The notes under the pieces were generated by a model, which saw only the letters and a list, made by a program, of their open reading frames with translations, did not search any database and was not told the DNA's origin. This document shows, piece by piece, positions 11,186 to 23,035 of a DNA stretch of 64,000 bases (positions are counted from its first letter, which is position 1; the number at the start of each line of letters is the position of its first letter). The DNA is from Gongronella butleri (lineage: Eukaryota > Mucoromycota > Mucoromycetes > Mucorales > Cunninghamellaceae), in NCBI GenBank assembly GCA_025201375.1, contig JAIWZP010000063.1, positions 62,001-126,000 of the forward strand, given 5' to 3'. Both the position numbers and the translations under genes were made by a program.

Positions 11186-13758
11186 GGTCAAAAGGAATTG
11201 GAATGGGGTAAAAAGGAGAGTCTTTAAATATGTAAAAAAGAGAAAAAGGGAAGAAAAAGAAAAAAAGAACAGAAGGATGCGCCCTCTCGATCTGTTTAAT
11301 TGCAGGGTGGAGGTGTTTGCTGTTTTGAGAAATCCTCCTGTGCGCAGCTGAGGCTGCTGGGTGACACCGGCCATTTAAAAAAGGCAATGGGGCACTCCTT
11401 TCAAACCTTTTTTTCTTGCTTTCTGGCAAATAACCGCGAGCTATTTTTAAAACTTGTTGTTGTTGCTTTTTTTCATCTCGTGTTTACGTCTGTTTGAGAG
11501 CGCACGCGAGCGTTTTTTTTTTGTCGCAAAAATAAATCAAAAGGGCAAGCCACATGTATGGGCTTTGGTTCTAAACAAAAAGCAAAGCACCTCTTGTAGA
11601 TGGGCTGACAACGTGAGATCAGATCCACTCTTTGTTTTTTTTTTTTTGGCTTCAATTTCAGCTGGTGGCACCATGCCAAACCTAATGTGAGCACAAGAAT
11701 CGTCTATTTTTACCTTGTAGAGTAATGAAAATAAAATGGCCAGTCTGGCCCCCACCTTGCCCGTTTTATTACAATTGCTCGTTGCTTGTGCAATCCATCA
11801 CATTGGCGCCCTGGACTCCGCCTTTTTGCGCGACATGTTGTGGCTCGCGCGCGTGTTTCAGTGACATTTTACATGGAAATGCACGAAATGCGAAATGCGA
11901 CGCCTCTTTTTTTTTTCAACTGAATGAGCCACGTTTGAGCGTGACGGAGCAGGGCTCCGTCCGATTTCGGGTTGCGCGCTTGCCATTGTTTGCTGGTTGC
12001 AAGTCGCATGGACGTGCACGTCCAGGAGGGGTGCTGTCACATGGGCTATCCCTTTTAAAGCAGCTAACGTGCCGTGCGTTGCTTCGTGGCGATGGCCATC
12101 CAAGTCCGGCATGACGCGTCGCGCCAGTGTCTGCCCCATTGAATCCCGTCGGGCCGCGTCGGACGCCTGACAACGCGGAAATCTCGAGAAGCACGCGTTT
12201 TTTCCCTCCACTTTATTGTATTTGCGCCCCCCCCATTGTTCCATCCATGGTCATCCATTTGTCCTACAAGAGGTAGCAGGTTATGATGACAGGTTTACAC
12301 CTTGTTTGGCATCACTAATATTTAAAAAGTGCGTTAAAGAGTGAAACAGACGATTTGCTGAGCAAAAGTGAGCAATTGACGACTGACAGGCGGCAAATGG
12401 GAAGATCCGTGCTACATGGCGCTGCGTCAGCACTGTTGGCACCTTTTGAATCAGCTGGGCAGCAGGGTCGGGCGACGAACACGGGTGAACCTGAGCCGTG
12501 AGAAGAGGACGAGTGCTTGGAGAGAATTCCATGGAGATGCGTATACAGCGAGGCGACACGGCGGCCATTGAGACGGACTTTTTTTTTTACAAATATGCTT
12601 AGTATTCGGACTGGAAACCTCGCTCAAATGAGCAATGGCCTCGAAAAAAAGCGAAACATCACTTCATTGATGCCATGGCTGCAAATTTGAACCCTCAGTC
12701 TCATGATTTTTTATGGGCACCCACTTTCTCAAGCCAATGGAGCGCCTGTGTCGAGATTGTTGATCAATCCAAAAATTTACCTGGATTTCCCACCCAAAAT
12801 ACAGAAAAAGCGAGTCGCGGCCTTGATGAGGTGCAGAAATGACCGCGCTTTCGCACTCTAAAATACAGCTTCATCGACTCGGCAGGTGTCGTGATTGGTT
12901 GCTATTCAGCCCCATGCATGTTTAATTCGTGCAATTGAGGCCCTGGTGGCCCTGGGGAGTCAATGGTAGGAATTGAACGACGATTTCCTGTTGACTAGGC
13001 CTGGTCTGGGTGGACTAGCGTGCCGGCTTGCATCCGAAATGCTTAGCGCGGCGTGACACGGCCATTTTAGCTCAGAGTTCTTTGCTTTTCTTTCTTTTTT
13101 TTTAGGCTGTTGACGACTCAATTTCATGCGTGCAACCCTCGATCCTGGCTTCTCCAGCTTGAGACCGAGCTTGAGAATGGTTCCAACAAAACAAAGACTG
13201 GGCATGCCGCATGACTTTTTGGAAAGACACTTGTGTCTTTGTACAAGTTCAAGCGGTTGGACCAGCCAAAAAAGGGAATTAGGGTAGGACAGCAGGGTCT
13301 TGCGTCACGTGAACACCACGTCAAGTTTTTGGGTGACCGTGGACGTGAGACGTGTGCGCAAAAAAGGTATCGTGTTCGTCTTGGTGCGCTAGTGCGAGAA
13401 GAAATTGCACCAAAAACGCACGCGTCAAAGTAAACAAGCATGCGCGTGCCAATAATCCGCTCTCGTTGGCGTCATCGTGCCTTTGCTCATGACCACGCAT
13501 CTGCAACAGCGCTAAATTTATAACACTTGCATTTTTTTTTTAGCTCACAGACCACGGCCTAGGCGCTCTTGAAACAATAACAACGTCATGCGGCACATAT
13601 GACGCCACGACCAGCTCCTTTTTGATTTTTTTTCCATCCTTCTGGATGGAACGACGTCTGACACGGTGGATGCTGACCGCTAAAAAGCTATAAAAGGATC
13701 AGGTCCTTGGCATTTCATGCTTTTTTTCAATTTTATCTCCATTGCAGCTCAAGAAATC
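11186..13758. other. 2.6-kb spacer, no gene supported
   Basis: I see no ORF with domain-like content and no splice-linked set of frames. Composition alternates between AT-rich and ACGCGT-containing stretches. A weakly tRNA-like segment near 12960-13045 does not fold (see rejected items). The right end carries the promoter of the C2-domain gene. Confidence 0.55.
13688..13697 (+). promoter_or_regulatory. TATA box of the C2-domain gene
   Basis: CTATAAAAGG sits about 70 bp upstream of the ATG at 13759. Confidence 0.7.
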
Positions 13759-14283
13759 ATGCTCTCCTCTCACAAATCCCCTGCTGGCGTCCTCACGGTC
13801 ACTGTCGTGTCTGCCAAGAATCTGCACAAGGAGGACCTCGGTACCAATGATGCCTTTGTGTAAGTAAAAACCGCAAAAAAAAAAGGCGCGTTTTTTTTGT
13901 TGTACTCGCGTTCAATGGGATGTTCATTGGCCCCCGCCAGACAATATGAAATGAACTCACGTTTCTTTTTCCCTCTCTATGATATTAGCCAGCTCTGGTT
14001 TGACGAAAAGTACAAGCAAAAGACGTCCGTGGTCAAGTCCAAGACGCCTGAATGGAACGAGACGTTCACCTTCAACTTTGAGGAAGGCTCGCGCGACCAC
14101 AAGCTGTGTCTCAAGGTGCTGGATGAGGATCCTTTGAGCAACGACAAGATTGGCGACACGAAAATCGACATCTCGCCCACTTTTAACGGCCAGGTCATTG
14201 ATGAATGGGTCAAGCTGCCCCACGGCCTTGGTCTGTTCAGCCACGGCGAAGTCCACATCATTGCGCGCTTCCAGCCCAATTAG
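13759..14283 (+). CDS. small single C2-domain protein
   Basis: Exons 13759-13859 and 13989-14283 encode 131 aa, essentially one C2 domain. LTVTVVSAKNLHKEDLGTND (about 12-31) supplies the first strand and the first Asp loop. TPEWNETFTFNF and KVLDEDPLSNDKIGD (about 80-95) give the other calcium-loop Asp residues, and the domain closes with GEVHIIARF. Proteins of this size and layout bind phospholipid membranes in a Ca2+-dependent way. A partner or pathway cannot be named. There is no signal peptide or membrane segment. The intron donor overlaps a GTG codon; GTAAGT at 13860 was chosen because it restores the frame (V-Q-L-W-F-D). Confidence 0.9.
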
Positions 14284-14391
14284 TTTGCACGAAAGAAAAT
14301 CACAAAAGTCACACAAAAGCTGGAACAAAATAAAAAACAGGATTTTCAATAGGATTACTTTTTAAAAAATAAAAGGGGAAAAATAAAATAT

Positions 14392-15665
14392 CTACAGAGG
14401 TGCTGCGGTGCCGTCAGACAGGCATCGGTATCGTTGGTGGCGCCATGTGATCTCTGTGCCTGCCATGGCGTATAAATAGAGGGGCAAGGCGAGAATTTCG
14501 CGTGTGATCCACGCGGCAAGGAAAGAAATGACGTGTGTCGCCTTCAATTGCTTCTTGTTGGAGATGGGGGCATGTGTAGCGAGTGTAGAGAAGAGATAAT
14601 AGTCATTGACGCACCACGCGATCCAATGCAGGGCGAAAAAGGGCAAAAATGGGATGTGCCAGACATAAAACGCGCCCCACGCGCCCATTGCGCCACAGAC
14701 GATGGATTCGGTGAATGGCTCCGTAAGGGTAGCGGCCGTGACGATGTATTTGCGCAGGCGGACCCATCTTGCGCGTCTTGCGCCGTATTCTTTGGGTGTG
14801 ATGGTGCCGAGTGTCTGGCAGGCCATATCGGCAGACATGCCGTGCCTCAGCCCTTGTGCCCAGATCGCCTCGCCCACAATATTGTCCTCGGCCATGTACT
14901 TGCCAAAGGCGGCCAATCCGCCGGCTTTTTCGAGATGCGAGCGTCGATACAGATTGGATTTGCCCATGACGCACGATGCAATGCCAACGGCATTGATGGC
15001 AAGATACATTTTGGCGTGATTGGTGTTTAGAAATGCCTGTTCGACTTTTGCGGCAAACGATGCGGGCTGCATGGCCATGGGTAAATGATGAACGAGGCCA
15101 ATCCCTGGCTTTTGGAGAATGTCGACGGACCGGCCGAGCGTGTCGTGGTCCACATGCACATTGGAATCCAGAATCCAGATAATATCGTAGCTCGTGGCAT
15201 CGTACGACTGGATCATATTGTTGATCTTGGGATTGATCCCCACGACGCGATCGCCCACAATCAGCCGACTCGGCACGCGCGGATACTCTTTCATCAATCG
15301 CTCCACCAGCGGGATCACCGGATCAGACGACGATGCAACAGACAGAATCAGCTCAAACTTGGGATACCGCTGCTGGAACGACGAGCGCAAATTCGCCTCA
15401 ATTTCAAGGTCCAATCCCTTTAATGGCCGAAGGATCGACACGCCAGGCACCTCTTCCAGGGGTAGCGTTGGTGACACGGGCTTGGGCTTCTTTGTGTATC
15501 GCTTTTGCCTAGAAAAAAAAAACAAAAAAAAAAAGTGGGTCAACACGCCTGCGAGCGCAACGGGGCAACGACTTACGCGACATATTGGCCAAAAAGACTA
15601 AGAAACACCATGAAGCAGTACCAGACGACGCATACGGATGCAGCAAGATGAACCAGGTCAGCCAT
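14392..15665 (-). CDS. ceramide glucosyltransferase (GT21)
   Basis: Transfers glucose from UDP-glucose to ceramide to make glucosylceramide in the Golgi/ER membrane. Exons 15665-15577 and 15508-14392 give 401 aa. An N-terminal membrane anchor (about 5-28) precedes the GT-A domain. The GT21 D1 motif region is SILRPLKGLD (about 54-63). The D2 motif is DSNV at 144-147, the D3 acid is E237-D238 in MAEDNIVGEAIW, and RRARW at 274-278 fits (Q/R)xxRW. Two to three hydrophobic segments follow (about 290-370), as in the family. It is closely followed by the C2 gene end (tail to tail, 108 bp). A divergent FHA gene starts 418 bp upstream. All catalytic motifs are present, so it should be active. Confidence 0.95.
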
Positions 15666-16083
15666 TTTTCTATTATATTAAGGTTGGAGGAGGACGGACG
15701 GAAAAAGGGGGTGTGTTTGGGATGAAAAGGGTAAAAAAGGTACAAAAAAAAGTCGCGAAAACAGAGGGTGGTGAAGCAAAAGGACGAAGAAAAGGACTAA
15801 ATACAAGCAAAGGGAGGGTGTGACGGCAAGGGTGAGCAGGGACACTGGCGAGCTATGAGCTGGACATACAAGAAGAAGGGCGAGGGGCAAAAAAATAAAA
15901 ATAAAAATAAGAAAGGAACAAGGAAAAAAGTGGATCGCCGTAAGTTCGAGCTCAAAAAAAATCACCCAAATACGGGACTCTTTGAAACCCCGATTTTCGA
16001 GTCGGCGCTCACAATTTGTATAAAAAAAACAGGCGCCTGCGTCCTGTCGCGCCCTTTTATTTTCGTTTTTCTCCTTGTTTTCC
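15666..16083. other. divergent promoter region
   Basis: This 418-bp spacer separates the start of the ceramide glucosyltransferase gene (minus) from the start of the FHA gene (plus), so it must hold both promoters. It is purine/pyrimidine-biased with A-rich words (AAAAATAAAAATAAAAATAA near 15889). No classical TATA box is certain. Confidence 0.6.
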
Positions 16084-16823
16084 ATGGCGGCCACGGTGCA
16101 CAACGAGACGACGGGCAAAATATACACGCTGGTACCGGAAGAGCCCCTTGTGCTTGGAAGAAATGACGTGGCAAATGACGACAATAAAGAAATTTGTAGG
16201 CGTATTTCCCGGAAACACGGTAAAACGTGTCGTTTAGCACCTTTTTCTCTCGTTCTTTGCTCTGACCTTGCGTTTTTTCAAGCAGTGCAAATCACGCTTC
16301 TGAGCGACGGGCGTTGCTTTGTGTGCTCTGTAATGTGCACAAAGGTGTACATGAATGGCACTCATTCTTGATTTTTCTTGACTAGTTGACGAAAAACCCC
16401 GTCTTTGTTCGCAATGCTGCGCTTCTTGAGCCACACGCGGAAGTCGAGGCGTTTGACCAGCAAATCATCCACTTATTGCCAGTGCGTAGAGGGCCGAATT
16501 GACGCGCTCAATGGCGATAATTGACGTGTTTTGTTCTCTTTTTTGTTGTTTTTCAGGGCCAGCTATTCCCATTCAAGCTGACGCTGCCAAAGAAAATGGA
16601 GAAGCCGACGCCGACAGTCACGATTCACGCGTCGCGCGATACAGACGACTCATACAGCGAGAACACGACCGATGACGACCTAGATGGCCAAAACGATGAA
16701 GAACCCGGCAGCATGGACCTCGACGCGTCCGCCGACGAGTCAGACGAGTACATGGGCTCAGGATCTGCGGAATCTAGCCTCATCGGCTCAGAAAAAGACT
16801 GGTGGGAAGACCCCGTCGGCTGA
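16084..16823 (+). CDS. FHA-domain protein with acidic tail (PNKP/APTX/APLF-type FHA)
   Basis: Exons 16084-16219, 16286-16344, 16386-16481 and 16557-16823 join in frame to 185 aa. The N-terminal half is an FHA fold: LVPEEPLVLGRN at about 16-27, the phosphopeptide-binding R26 and SRKH (42-45), then TKNPVFVRNAALLE and IIHLLPGQLFPFKL. The TKNPVF and LLPGQLFPF layout resembles the FHA of the DNA-break repair proteins PNKP, aprataxin and APLF more than kinesin-type FHA. Residues about 118-185 are a disordered Asp/Glu/Ser tail ending DWWEDPVG. No kinase, phosphatase, HIT or zinc-finger domain follows. The second intron was placed at GTGTAC/CTAG because reading through stops the frame. A repair adaptor is an inference. 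Confidence 0.75.
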
Positions 16824-16996
16824 ATCTGTCTGAATTGGCTGCGGAATTGCCATCGACCCTACCTTTGTGCTATATTTTACCCCCTCCCCTCAGCACCTCT
16901 CTCCATGTGTATAAATTTTACCCTGTTACCCTCTGAAAAAGACCTAAAAACACAGATTTTTATTGTTACAAGAGACGAGTGGGACGCCTTTTTTTT

Positions 16997-18410
16997 TTAG
17001 TGGAATTTGCCGGGCACAATGGGATGCGACGCCGACAAGCCGCCGTCCACAGCAATGGCCTGGCCGTTAACGTACGACGCCTCGTCGCTGGCAAGGAACG
17101 ACACCATCGCGGCAATCTATACGTAAAAAGAAGTGTCAAGGAGGGGAGATCCATCTTTTTTTTTTTTTTTTGGCTTTTACCTCGGCAGCAATGCCATAAC
17201 GCTTCGTGGGGTTCAATTGGCCGATCTTGTGCGACGTGCCGCGCTCGCGCGCAAAGTCAAACGTCATCTTGGTCATGCCCGTTTCAATCAAGCCCTGCCA
17301 TGAAACAAAAAACACATATTGGTCAGCTCATTTTTGTTTGTTTTCGCCCCCTTTCAACGCGTCTACTTACGGGGCACACAGCATTCACGCGAATGTCAGT
17401 GCCGGCAAGTTGGAAAGACCCGGTTTGGCACAAGTTGATCACACTGATTTTGAAAAAAGAAACATTAAATCCCATTGACGCGTCCTTCGTGTTTACAACG
17501 CGTCGCGACACCCTCCCCTTTTTTTTTTGCCACACTTACGCCGCCTTGCTCGCAGAGTATTCAGGGCTGCCCGCGCCGCTACGGATACCAGCAACTTGCA
17601 AAATTTAAAAAAAGCGCGTTAAATCTGAAATGCCCTTGTCCGTTCTACCCAATCCGTGCTTACCAGAGGCCGTGCAGATGATTGAGCCGCCGGAGCGTTC
17701 CTTGCCGCCCTTGCCCGTCTCCTTCATCGCCAGACTGCCGTGCTTAATGGCCAAAAACGCGCTAAAATTGTAAAAAAGGGGAAAATCCATTGAGCAAAAT
17801 TCCTATCGATCAAATGGCTCTTTGAAGTGTACCTGAGTGCATTGACCTTCATCATGAACATGAACGACTCCTCGTCTTCGGCATGCAGGGGCGAGCCGCT
17901 GTTGAAAAAAAAAAAAAAAAAAAAAAAAAAAAGCGAATTGAGCGTGAATCGAGTGGGATCCCATGGTGGTTTTTTGTCAGTTGCTCGAATTGCCTTACGA
18001 TGCGACGCCAGCATTGGCGAAAAAGACGTCAAGACGGCCGTATGTGTCCATGGCTTCCTTGACAAGCGCCTCCACGGTGGCCTCGGACGCCGCGTCCACG
18101 GCCTTGGGAATACAGTCGACGCCAGTCTTGCGAATCTCGCTGGCCAGCTCGTCCAGGTTGTTGTTGTGCAAGTCCGTCACATAAATAGCCTTGGGGCCAC
18201 GCTTCGCAATGGCAAGGGCAGACGCACGGCTGCAAAAAAAAAAGGGTGTTGTCAGCAAGGTAAAACGGTAAAACACACGCTTTCTTACCCAATACCCAAG
18301 AGCGAGTCGGCGCCAGTGATAATACAGACCTTGCCCTTCATAGAGGAGCCCACAGAGGCCAAGTGAGAGGCGAGCTGTGCGACGCGGTCGTTGGCAGAGG
18401 TGTTTGACAT
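16997..18410 (-). CDS. short-chain dehydrogenase/reductase (classical SDR)
   Basis: Eight exons on the minus strand (18410-18289, 18229-17999, 17898-17833, 17761-17664, 17594-17540, 17443-17371, 17294-17181, 17116-16997) give 292 aa. [19 protein letters not shown] supplies the NAD(P)-binding glycine motif (about 28-46). FFANAGVAS is the NAG motif. [10 protein letters not shown] carries the catalytic Ser, and Y185-x3-K189 (YSASK) completes the active site. [14 protein letters not shown] near the C-terminus is typical of classical SDRs. The substrate cannot be read from the sequence. Seven introns in under 900 coding bases make this the most finely split gene here; one intron has a 28-A run near 17905-17932. 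Confidence 0.9.
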
Positions 18411-20519
18411 GGTGTTGAACAAAGGAAACGAGAAAAAAAAAAAAGAGACAAAAAACGAATAAAACGAATAAAACGAAGATTAAAAAAAAGGCGGGGAAAC
18501 CCCCTTCTCACGCCAAATGCCCTCTTTGTAAGTTGCATTGCAGCGGGACATGAATTGTCTATTTTCACGCTGACAAAGGGTAATTCTGCTGGAATAATTC
18601 TTGTGCGCATGAAACAAGGCAAACACACCCGATGCCGTGCACAAGGAGTACCCATCCCCCATTCAATGGTGCCACCTGTGTCTTGCTGGACCCATGTATT
18701 GAGCTCTTAAATTTATAAAAAAAAAAAGCATGGATTCGCACGGGTCTTGCGCGGTCGCGTCCTAGTTTTCTGCTGCCCATGGATGAACAGAGTCCACAAC
18801 GACCGCCGGTCACTTGCCCAGGCCCCAGGGGGCAATTGTCACGGTGAATGGCTGCAAAAGGCAATCGAGTTGCCATAATGAGACTTTTTATGCATTTGGC
18901 CCGGTTTTCTGTAACTTTTGCAGCGCAAGCGCGCCCAGAAGCCCTGCAATAGTTGACCGTCGATCTGCGTCTTTTCGTACCTTACAAAGTATTTTCAACA
19001 TTTAATGTCTTTTCAAGGACTTTGACTTGAGAGAAAAAGATGACTGCACCTTTAATATGAATCTTTTTATTTTTATTAGCAAGATTGTCATTTCAAACTT
19101 GCCCCATTCTTTCAATGGCCAAGACGCGTATTCGTCCAAAAAAAACTGACGGCGATCGGATCATTGCAATACCAGCAATGTCAAATTTGGCGCATTTTGG
19201 CTGATGGATATGATACAATCGCACAACCATACGCGGGGAGTGTCGAGCTTCAAACTTGTTGCAGATTTTTCGTGTCTCTGTTTGTCGTGTGTCGTGCGAT
19301 AAAGATAAAGAACATCAGGACGTTTCTCGAGAAAATCGTAATTGACATTTTGGCGTGCAGCCGATGCCCTGAGTTGGCAAAATCGTCCATATCTTTATTT
19401 TCTCGCGAAAACCTGGAGGGATGATGGGTGCCAACGACTGATGACAGCAAGGCAAGTTTCACGAGATTCTACCTAGCAGATTCTGAGAAAATAGAAAAAA
19501 AGAGAGCTGGAGGCCTCCATTTAAAATGTTCATCCTTCGACGACAAAACGCGCTAGAGCCGATCGGTCAACATTTCCCCAGAGAGAATCCTCCAAATTCC
19601 GTGTACATGCATTGCGCGGCGAGTGACGCTGTACGATCCAGAATTTCGACACGTTCAAAATCATTTACAAAAAGCGCGATTTCGACGCGTCGCCAGTCAA
19701 CGCGCAGAGCGCGTTTTTTTGAGATCCCCGACATGAACGTGTGCGCACGAGCCCTGTGCGCGAGATATGTTCATTTCAGGCCGCCAAAAGCACGCCGTCA
19801 GTTCTTGTGATTGAATTGAAAATCGGCTAAATTCGTGCTTCCACGGCTATTTTCTCCTCAACTTGCTATACGATGCTCGATGCTTGCCAGCATAAGAAAT
19901 GATGAGGTACGCGCGATCCTGCTATCCTCCAAGCTTCGTGGCGATCTAGCGACCTTTTTTGGTTTTTGAAAATTGGCCAGGGGTTCATCCAGGATTTTTG
20001 GCCATTTTTCATTCTGGCTGCTGATCGCCACTTTATGGCCCTAGAGACACCAAAGTGGGCTCAAATGAAAGCGCTAAGCGGCCTCGACTAATTTGGTGCG
20101 CGAGACGACCAAATTGATCGACCGATCGTACTTTTAAAAGCAAAATGGATAATTTAATTGTATTGGCTCTTTCCAACGATTTTTCTGATGTGCAATGAGA
20201 TGTCGTTTTGGCATTGCGTGAATCCGAGCGTCGGCACGCGTCTGTGCAACGCTGTGGGCGTAGCCCACAGGGCGAGTGTGTGGCGTGAGAACGGCGATTT
20301 GAGATGCTTGGCACGGCAAGTGGCCAGGTCACGGCCCAGGTTTTGCTCTTTTGACCGGTCTTGTGCGACCACCTGGGAAGGCTTTGCATGCAAAATGAAA
20401 AAAGCAAGCTTGCTTTTGGTGCCTGAGACATAAATAAAAGCGATCCCGGGCGGGCGGAAGCCAAAAGCCAATTTTTTTTTTGTTTCTCTTCCCGCTTTTT
20501 TACTTTTTTCCCCCCAACG
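18411..20519. other. 2.1-kb spacer, no gene supported
   Basis: No credible ORF or exon chain. A perfect 8-bp hairpin (CTGTGGGC-GTA-GCCCACAG) lies at 20252-20270. A TATA-like TAAATAAAAG lies at about 20431-20440, 80-90 bp upstream of the dioxygenase ATG. The 19.1-20.1 kb part is rich in TTCAAA/CGCGTC words and looks like old repeat DNA. Confidence 0.55.
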
Positions 20520-21389
20520 ATGCGTGCTTATTACTACGAAGAATCTGCTGCTGATCAGCGCGAGGCGCATGATAGTGGCCGTGAGGCGAGCCTGGATGAC
20601 CTCAAGGCCGTTGGTGTGCTGTATTGGCGTTTTGAGGGCGAGAAGGGCCTCGAAGAGTTGAACAGCCTGGCCAAGGACCGCAACTACAAGAACCGCGACC
20701 AGGTAAAATTCTCGCGTGGACATGAAAAAAAAAAGTGGCATTGGGGTGCTTACAAAGCATTTGTTCCAGATTGTGGTATCTCCCTCGGCCATGGGCGAGG
20801 TGTACGAAGACAAGGTCAAGTCGTTCTTTGCCGAGTAAGCTCATTCAAGGGTCCCGTTGAATTGGCGCTGATTTCACTTTTTTTTTTTTCCCCATGGCTG
20901 CTAGGCACCTGCACGAGGACGAGGAAATTCGCTACATTTTGGACGGCAGCGGCTTTTTTGATGTGCGTGACAAGTCGGACGCGTGGATCCGCATCTACCT
21001 GGACAAGGGCGACATGATCATCTTGGTAAAAAAAAAAACAAAAAAAGAAAAAAAATCACCCTCTTGGGTGTTGCAATGGCGCCATTGGGCCCATGTGTCC
21101 AATCAGCTCGGAATAGAACCATTCTCACTCCTTTTCTTTCCCCATTGCAGCCTTCTGGCATCTACCATCGCTTCACGACCGACACCAACAACTACATCCA
21201 TGCGATGCGCTTGTTCAAGGACGACCCTGTGTGGACGCCCATCAATCGTAAGTCACTGCGGCCGCCCTCAATGGCGCCCAATGGCTCATTTCTCACAATT
21301 TTTTTTTTTGTGTTGTGCCAGGTCCCCTCGCTGACGACAATTCTTATCGCACCACGTATGTCTCCACTTTTGGTGTTTCTGCCAACTAA
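20520..21389 (+). CDS. ADI1: acireductone dioxygenase (methionine salvage)
   Basis: Cupin enzyme that oxidises acireductone to the keto acid precursor of methionine and formate (Fe form) in the methionine salvage pathway. Exons 20520-20702, 20770-20834, 20905-21025, 21151-21247 and 21322-21389 give 177 aa, the usual eukaryotic length. MRAYYYEE starts the protein. The metal ligands are H84, H86 and E90 in [11 protein letters not shown], and H129 in [21 protein letters not shown] fits the cupin core. A poly-A signal AATAAA follows within 10 bp of the stop. The protein should be cytosolic or nuclear, with no signal peptide. Confidence 0.96.
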
Positions 21390-21642
21390 AAAAATAAACT
21401 TCATACCTGCCAATAAAATGGCTCTTCCGTGTCGCGTGCGTCCCTTTTTTTTTTTTTCTTTTTCTTCTTCTCCCCGCCAACGCGACCACAAAAGCAAAAA
21501 AGGCTGGTTGTTCATTTCAAAAGCATACACAAATCACAAAAGGGATATATCATCGGCGGCAAAATCATTTGGACATCTGCGGAAAAAGAAGAAAGACGGC
21601 CATTTTAATGTCTTTTTGTCACGCGTTGCTCATCGTGCACAA

Positions 21643-22802
<1,160 letters not shown>

Positions 22803-23035
22803 AGTGAAGTGGGAAGCGTTGTTTACGAGATGAAAAAGAAAAAAAGAAAGAGGCTCACTCTGAGACAGTGCGAGTGACAGGTTGGACCGGTGCAGAAGAT
22901 GAAGCAAAAAGAGGTCCAGCAAATTGAAGTGCCGCGGTGTCGTACAAGACGCCAAAACGCGTGCAAAATAAAAACAAGCTTCAATGGGAAAAAAAAAAGC
23001 ACGAAGCGCGCGTCTTTATTATTTCTAAAAGTAAT

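Noticed and set aside
12960..13045. tRNA-like sequence on the minus strand (GTTCAATTCCTACCA end)
   Set aside because: The T-arm closes only with a 12-nt loop, and no D-arm or acceptor stem pairs, so it is not a tRNA.
20252..20270. Perfect hairpin CTGTGGGC-GTA-GCCCACAG
   Set aside because: Too short and isolated to be called a regulatory RNA or terminator; only noted.
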